DNA of 64,000 bases from NCBI RefSeq assembly GCF_002776525.5, contig NW_022327642.1:363648-427647 (forward strand). The letters are read 5' to 3'. Each line of letters starts with the position of its first letter. Position 1 is the first letter of the stretch. Shown piece by piece: positions 58,100 to 64,000 of this stretch. A program made the position numbers and the translations under genes. Under the pieces are notes generated by a model. That model saw nothing but the letters and a program-made list of their open reading frames with translations. It was not told the DNA's origin and did no database searches. The stretch is from Piliocolobus tephrosceles (taxonomy: Eukaryota; Chordata; Mammalia; Primates; Cercopithecidae).

Positions 58100-58786
58100 A
58101 TTATATTCCCAGTAGGATAAAAAGATTATGAATTATAATAATGTATGTAAAAATGCTGGCATATATAAATTATCTGCATTTCTTGAGATAACAATATGGC
58201 TTTTATCTCATGTGAATTTTATTAATCAATTTTCAAATATTAAACTATCTGGTATTCCCATTATAATACTTTTTGGTTACGATTTGTTATTTTTAAACAC
58301 ATATGTGCTTAATTTCCTAATGATGTAGTTATTCTGCATGTGTTTCTATAGGCATAATTACTTACTGTTATCTTGTTTAAACTAATCCTATTTATTTTTT
58401 ATTGAAAGAATATTTATGTATGTTGAAATGCATAGATTTTAATAGTTACATCTCAATATGTTCAGAAAATTTTAAGTAAACATGTAGCCAATACCACAAA
58501 CAAGGTATAGAACCTCTCCATTACCTCAGAAAGTTACCTTGTTTCACTTTTCAGTCAATGCCTTCTTCTGAGAGGCACTGTGGTTCTGATTCTTTCCTGA
58601 TATATTAATGATATATTTTGGAATTTCATATGAGTGGACTCAGTAAAAGATTATTGATACTTATCTGTGTTATTTCTTAGAACAATTGTTTATCAAGTAG
58701 TGTTCCATTTTATGCATAAACTGAGCTTATTTATCCAGTCTTATAGTTGAACTTTTCAGTTTCTAGTTCAAGGTTATTAAGAATAC
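58100..58786 (-). mobile_element. Old L1M 3' region, left half of a split element
   Basis: Antisense L1M landmarks lie toward the right end: 'gaatttcatatgagtggact', then 'caagtagtgttccattttat' and 'tttcagtttctagttcaagg', stopping at 'attaagaatactc'. The pattern resumes at 60906. The left 300 bases are less certain. Confidence 0.5.
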
Positions 58787-60905
58787 TCAGATTCCCCAAG
58801 GTCAAAATTTTTTAAAAAATGTTAAGGGCAGCCAGGAAGGAAGGTCATGGGAGCTACAAAAGGGGGCCCATAAGACTAACAATGGACCTCTCAACAGAAA
58901 CCCCACAAGTGAGAAGAGGTTGGGGACCAATATTCAACATTCTTAAAGAAAATACATTCCACACCAGAATTTCATATCTGGCCACCTACGCTTCATAAGC
59001 AAAGGAGAAACATGATTTTTCTCAGATAAGCAAATGCTGAAGAATTTGTTACCACCAGATGTGCCTTATGAGAGCTCCTGAAGGAGGCATTAAGTATGAA
59101 AAGGAAAGACTGTTATGAACCACCGCAAAAACACACTGAAGTACACAGACCAGTATCACTATAAAGTAACCACATAAACAAGTCTGCAAAAGAACTAACT
59201 AATATCATGATGACAGGATCAAATCCATACATATCAATACTAACCTTGAATACAAATGGGTTAAATGCCCCAATTGAAAAACAGACTGGTAAGCTGGATA
59301 AAGAACCAAGACCCATTGGTATACTGTCTTCAAGATACCCATCTCACATATAATGACACACATAGTCTCAAAATAAAGGAATGGAGAAAAATTTACCAAG
59401 CAAATAGAAAACAGAAAAAAGCAGGGGTTGCAATCCAAGCTTCTGACAAAAACAGACTTTAAACCAACAAAGATCAATAAAGACAAAGAAGGGAATTGCA
59501 TAATGGTAAAGGGTTCAATTCAACAAGATCTAACTATCCTAAATATATATGTACCCAACACATGAGCTCAATACTCAGATTCATAAAGCAAGTTCTTAGA
59601 GATGTTCAAAGATACCTAAATACCCACACAATTATACGGGGAGACTTTAACACCTGAATGACAATATTAGAGAGATAATCTGGATAGAAAATTCACAAAG
59701 ATATTGAGGACCTGAATAAATTCAGGATGAAATGGCCCTGATAGATATCTACAGAATTCTCCACCTAAAAACAACAGAATATACATTGTTCTCTTTGCCG
59801 TGTGGTACAAACTCTAAAATTGATCACATAATCGAAAGTAAAACACTCCACAGCAAATGCAAAAACTGACATCTTAACAAACACTCTCTTAGATCATAGT
59901 GCAATCAAATTAGAAATCAAGATTAAGAAATTCACTCAAAACCATACAATTACATGGAAATTGAATAACTTGCCCTCAATGACTTTTTGATAAATAATGA
60001 AGTTAAGGCAGAAATCAAGAAATTATTTGAAACTAATGAGAACAAAGATATAACATACCAGAATCTCTGGGACACAGCTAAGGCAGTGTTAAGAGGGAAA
60101 TATATAGCACTAACTGCCCAAATCAAAAAATAACAGTACCTCATGTTAACAACTTAAAATCACAGCTAAATAATTAGAGAAGCAAGAGCAAGTAAATCCC
60201 AGAGCTAGCAGAGGATAAGAAGTAACCAAAATTAGAACAGAGCTAAAGGAGATTGAAACATGAAAAACCTTTCAAAAGATCAACAAATCCAGGAGCTGGG
60301 GTTTTTTTCTTTTTTTTTTTTTTTTTTTTGAAAAAAGTAATCAAATAGACCACTAGCTAGACAAATAAAGAAGAAAAGAGAGAAAATCCAAATAAACACA
60401 ATCAGGAACGGCAAGGGGGATATTATCACTGACCTCAGAAATACAAACAACCATCAGAGAATATTATGAACACTTCTACGCACATGAACTAGAAAATTTA
60501 GAAGAAATGGATAAATTCCTGGACACATGTACCCTCCCAAGACTGAACTAGGAAGAAATTGATTCCCTGAAATAACAAACTCTGAAATTGAGTCAGTAAT
60601 AAATAGCCTACCAACCAAAAAAAGCCCAGGAACAGATGGATTCATGGCTGAATTCTACCAGATGTTAAAAGAAGAGCTGGTACCATTCCTGCAGAAACTA
60701 TTCCAAAAAATTGAAGAGGAAGGCCTACTCCCTAACTCATTCTATGAGGCCAGCATCCTCCAGATTCCAAAACCTGGCAGAAACACAACAATAAAAAACT
60801 TCAAGTCAATATCCTTGATGAATATTAATGTTAAAATAACAAAACACTGGCAAACCAAATCCAGCAGTACATCAAAAAGCTTAACCATCACAATCAAGTA
60901 GGTTA
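58787..60905 (+). mobile_element. Internal L1PB-type fragment lacking both ends
   Basis: It starts inside ORF1 ('gttaagggcagccaggaagg' region, then RRM/C-terminal codons) and runs through the ORF2 start at ~59211 and the endonuclease domain. It stops abruptly in the reverse-transcriptase region near 60905, after the 'catcacaatcaagtaggtta' word. There is no 3' UTR and no poly(A). The flanks are one antisense L1M, split. ORF pieces 59265-59462 (NQDPLVYCLQDTHLT, RKIYQANRKQ) and 60644-60901 (PFLQKLFQKIEEEGLLPNSFYEASI) identify it. Confidence 0.85.
60302..60330. repeat. Expanded poly(T) inside L1 ORF2
   Basis: A T-run of about 29, broken by one C. It lies at the place where L1 ORF2 normally carries a short T6 ('ctggttttttgaaa'), so it looks like slippage expansion of an element-encoded run, not a new insertion. 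Confidence 0.8.
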
Positions 60906-61930
60906 TAAAGTTCCTATACAAGTCTTTATAACAACATATGTTTTCATTTTTCTTTCGTAAGTACCTAGGAATGCATTTGTTGGATCATATGGTGGAATTA
61001 CTTACATTGCAGAAAACAATTTTTCATATGCATATGATCTTTTCATTCATTGTAAAAATGGATAATTATTAATACTATCAACATGCATAAAATATTTTCT
61101 TCCAATTCTGTTACTTCCCATTTCCTTATTTGCTTATTTAATGGGTCTGTTGATAAATAAAATGTATTTTTGAAGGATATTTTCACTGAATATACACAGT
61201 TTTCAGTTAATTCTATTTGGCCTTTTAAAACATATTGCATTTTATAGTGGCTTCTATTTTTTCTACTGAGAAAATACTCATTATCATCATTATTGTTCCC
61301 CTTTATGTTATTTTTTAAAATTTCTCCGAATGCATTTATCTTTAATTTTCAGCTAGGTGAGTATGATGTGCCTGGGTGTTTTTTATTTTGTATTTTATTA
61401 TACAGTAGATATATTGAGCTTCTTAAATATTGTGATTAATGTTTTTCCTCAAATTTAAAACATATACAGTTGTCATTATCCAACAGTTTTTTGACCCCAT
61501 CCTCTCTATTCTTTCCTCTTGGAGCTTAATTACATTTTGTTAACTGTGTACTAACTTTTTTGTATTAAATATGCTGTTAAAGACAATTTTTAATTTCTAA
61601 ATTTCCACTTATTTCTTACTTAAAATTTCTATTCTTCTCCTGAAACTCCCTTATCTTCATCAATTATTCTCCCTTTCCTCTAAATCATTTTATGTATTTA
61701 TAATAGATGCATTATATAATCCTTGTCTGTAAATCCTGATAACTTCATAATAAGTAGGGTTCATCTATGAGTCTGTTTCTAGTGTCAGTGCTTTCTGTTA
61801 ATAAAAGTTTTAATTTTCATGCTTCTTTGCATATTTTAATAATTTTTATTTTGGATTTTAGTTATAAAATATAAGGAATTACACTTATTTTTGGTTTGTT
61901 CTATTATTTCTCCAAGATTGAAAAACATTT
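60906..61930 (-). mobile_element. Old L1M 3' region, right half of a split element
   Basis: Antisense L1M resumes: 'acatatgttttcatttttct', 'aagtacctaggaatgcattt', 'ggatcatatggtggaattac', then the 3'-UTR/ORF1-side block 'gtatgatgtgcctgggtgtt' with 'gagcttcttaaatattgtga'. This continues the element that ends at 58786. Confidence 0.6.
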
Positions 61931-61933
61931 CCT

Positions 61934-61971
61934 CAGTGATTAGACAGAAGGACAGTGATTAGACAGAAGGA
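61934..61971. repeat. Perfect 19-bp tandem duplication
   Basis: cagtgattagacagaagga occurs twice back to back (61934-61952 and 61953-61971) with no differences, so it is recent or an assembly slip. It lies just left of the twin-primed L1. Confidence 0.92.
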
Positions 61972-61993
61972 CAAATTCAACCTTTTATTGTAT

Positions 61994-62985
61994 TCAACAG
62001 GTGAACTAATTTAGATTCCTATCAACAGTGTAAAAGCATTTCTATTTCTCCATAGCCTCCCCAGCATCTGTTGTTTTTTGACTTTTTAATAATTGCCTTT
62101 CTGACTTGCATGAGATGGTATCTTATTGTGGTTTTGATTTGCATTTCTCTAATGATCAATGACATTGAGCTGTTTTTCACATGTTTCTTGGCCTCATGTA
62201 TGTCTTCTTTTGAGAACTGTCTGTTCATGTCCTTTGCCCAATTTTTAATGTTTTTTTTTTTTTTTCCTCCTAAATTTGTTTAAGTTCCTTGTAGATTCTG
62301 GATATTATACGTTTGTCATATAAATAGATTCCAAAAGTTTTATCCCATTCTGCATGTAGTCTGTTCACTCTGATGATAGTTTATTTTGCTGTGCAGCAGC
62401 TCATTAGTTTAATTGTGGGAGACAGTGTGGTGATTCCTTGAAGACCTAGAACCAGGTCTTTCAATTTGACTCAGCAATCTCATTACTGAGTATATATCCA
62501 AAGAACTATAAATCATTCTACTGTAAAGGTAGATGCACATGTATGTTCATTGCAGCACTATTTACAATAACAAAGACATGGAATCAACACAAATGCCCAC
62601 TTGATAAAGAAAATATTTTACATATACACCATGGAATACTATGCAGCCCTAAAAAAGAATGAGGTCATGTCCTTTGCAGGAACATAGATGGAGCTGGAAG
62701 CCATCATCCTCAGAAAACTAACACAGGAAGAGAAAACCAAATACCGCATGCCCTCACTTGTAAGCAGGAGGGGAACAGTGAGAACACATGGAACAACACA
62801 CATGGGGGCCTGTTGGCTGGGAGAGAAAGAGAAAGAGCATCAGGATAAGTAGCTAATGTATGTGGGGCTTAATACCTAGGTGATGGATTGATAGGTGCAG
62901 CAAATCAACATGGCACACGTTCACCTGTATAACAAACCTGCACATCCTGTACATGTATCCTGGAACTTAAAATAAAAAAGTAAAA
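61994..62985 (+). mobile_element. Twin-primed (5'-inverted) primate L1
   Basis: The left part, 61994 to about 62413, is ORF2 C-terminal sequence on the minus strand. The right part, about 62412-62985, is the end of ORF2, the 3' UTR and an A-rich tail on the plus strand. The two are adjacent in the L1 sequence: one ends where the other begins, at 'attgtggaagacag'-like bases. The ORF2 stop region is near 62770 and a poly(A) signal 'aaaataaaaa' near 62971. No clear TSD was found. Confidence 0.88.
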
Positions 62986-64000
62986 TTTAAAAGAAGAAAA
63001 AAGAGCAGGTGCTCTAGAGCTATAAATACATTGAGTTTCCATGTGATTAGACCAGCTTCCAAAATCCTGTGCCCTCAATAGCTTTATGACTTTGTCAGTA
63101 TTTAAGCTGAGAAATCAGTGAGCTGTAATATTCTAGTATTTTCGGTGGATACATGGATTCAACTCTAGCAAGATCTTATAATGCCTTGCAGTTTCTTTCT
63201 GCTTTACTCTCCTTTGTATGAGTGGATTGTTTTTACATTTGGTACTCTTTCTTTCCCGGACAAATTATAATCCATTAAAGTCTTCGTTGGTTTCTCCCAT
63301 TACCTGAGCGTCTTCACTATTTTAGTAAGGGTGCTCTTCTATTTGATATATGACAAGCCAGACACACTCCTTCAGAAATGGAAGCTGCCAGCAGATATAA
63401 ATTGCTTATTTCTCTCTGAAATTCATTTAACCAAAGCTTTTTTGTATCCACTCTTCCTTTTGAGGCAATACAACATTTTGATTTATATTTTCTCCTGGGA
63501 TATTCTTGTGGTTAGCATAGATGTAAAGATTTTCTTCATTCTTCTACATCCTATCTACATGTGAAGTTCCTAACATCTAATTTTAAAGCATTTTACCTAG
63601 GATGACATTGAGAAAGTTAGTTATAAAATGACAGTTTTAGGACATGCTACCCCCAAATAAGGCACCTTGAAAGTCATTGTCTCACCTTCTCCCATCTTTC
63701 TGTATGAGAGCCGTCCATAAAAGGATTCTCTGGTCTACTTCACCTGACAGTAGGTCATAAGACCATCATGTTACAGGTATCCTGCCCCATACCTGGGGAG
63801 AAGAAATGTCATACAGATACACAGAAGAATCTGAACCAACAGGTCTTGCTGAGTTCTTCCCCATGCCCCAGTTTATTACCATTAGATTATACTCCTTTTT
63901 GTCCAATCATCTTTCTCCACAATTATCCACTTCTTTTATCAGATTTAGCACAAAAACGCATAGATTTCCCTGGGTCGTTTGGACCTTTGTTTCTAAAAAC
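62986..64000. other. No gene or repeat recognised
   Basis: The last kilobase is less AT-rich than average in parts (63000-63340, 63640-63900) but shows no repeat or exon that I can support. The 77-codon frame at 63331-63564 is hydrophobic without any known motif. Confidence 0.42.

Noticed and set aside
1..64000. A previously undescribed gene system
   Set aside because: I looked for gene clusters, conserved domains outside L1, regular repeat-spacer structure and structured RNAs on both strands, by eye. Everything that looked coding resolved to retrotransposons, low complexity or chance frames. A distant enhancer or lncRNA exon cannot be excluded from sequence alone.

Overview
The window looks like gene-poor, AT-rich intergenic (or deep intronic) DNA from an Old World monkey, probably a macaque-like species. 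I found no convincing host exon, tRNA, rRNA, operon, CRISPR array or prokaryotic feature. The taxonomic call rests on young Alu copies reading 'ggctcaagcctg' near the 5' end (human AluY usually has CACG there), on nearly complete primate-specific L1 copies, and on older mammalian layers (MIR, L1M/HAL1, MaLR LTRs, a Tigger-type MITE). A 10-N run at 11268-11277 marks an assembly gap. Every longer open frame I examined is a retrotransposon remnant, a low-complexity translation or a chance frame.

Layout. 1-16.3 kb: old L1M fragments in both orientations, two young Alus, a truncated Alu, one MaLR LTR, two diverged copies of an unrecognised ~650-bp sequence, and a small rearranged L1 around the gap. 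16.37-22.84 kb: a nearly full-length L1PA-type LINE-1 on the minus strand with target-site duplications (TSDs), broken ORF1 and ORF2, an intact-looking 5' UTR and an Alu nested in ORF2. 22.9-33.4 kb: mostly unannotated AT-rich DNA with MIR pieces, a MER2-like MITE, L1M fragments and another young Alu. 33.4-38.8 kb: a cluster with an inverted Alu pair around a CA/TA microsatellite, a MaLR LTR, and two ~1.08-kb ERV LTRs in the same orientation, each with its own perfect 6-bp TSD. 40.6-50.6 kb: old L1M/HAL1 plus-strand pieces cut by a MaLR LTR and an Alu, with MLT1-like LTRs. 50.6-57.4 kb: an older (L1PB-like) nearly full-length plus-strand L1 with degenerate ORFs and two tetranucleotide expansions inside ORF1. 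58.1-61.9 kb: an antisense L1M split by an internal L1PB-type fragment that has no 3' end. 62.0-63.0 kb: a twin-primed (5'-inverted) primate L1. The last kilobase holds nothing I recognise.

The elements do not form a pathway. The window records successive insertions, and its interest lies in their structure: nested order, inversion, possible 3' transduction, catalytic decay and microsatellite birth inside L1. I saw no evidence of a new gene system. Subfamily names come from remembered features and need a repeat-library search; boundaries supported by TSDs are much firmer than the others.
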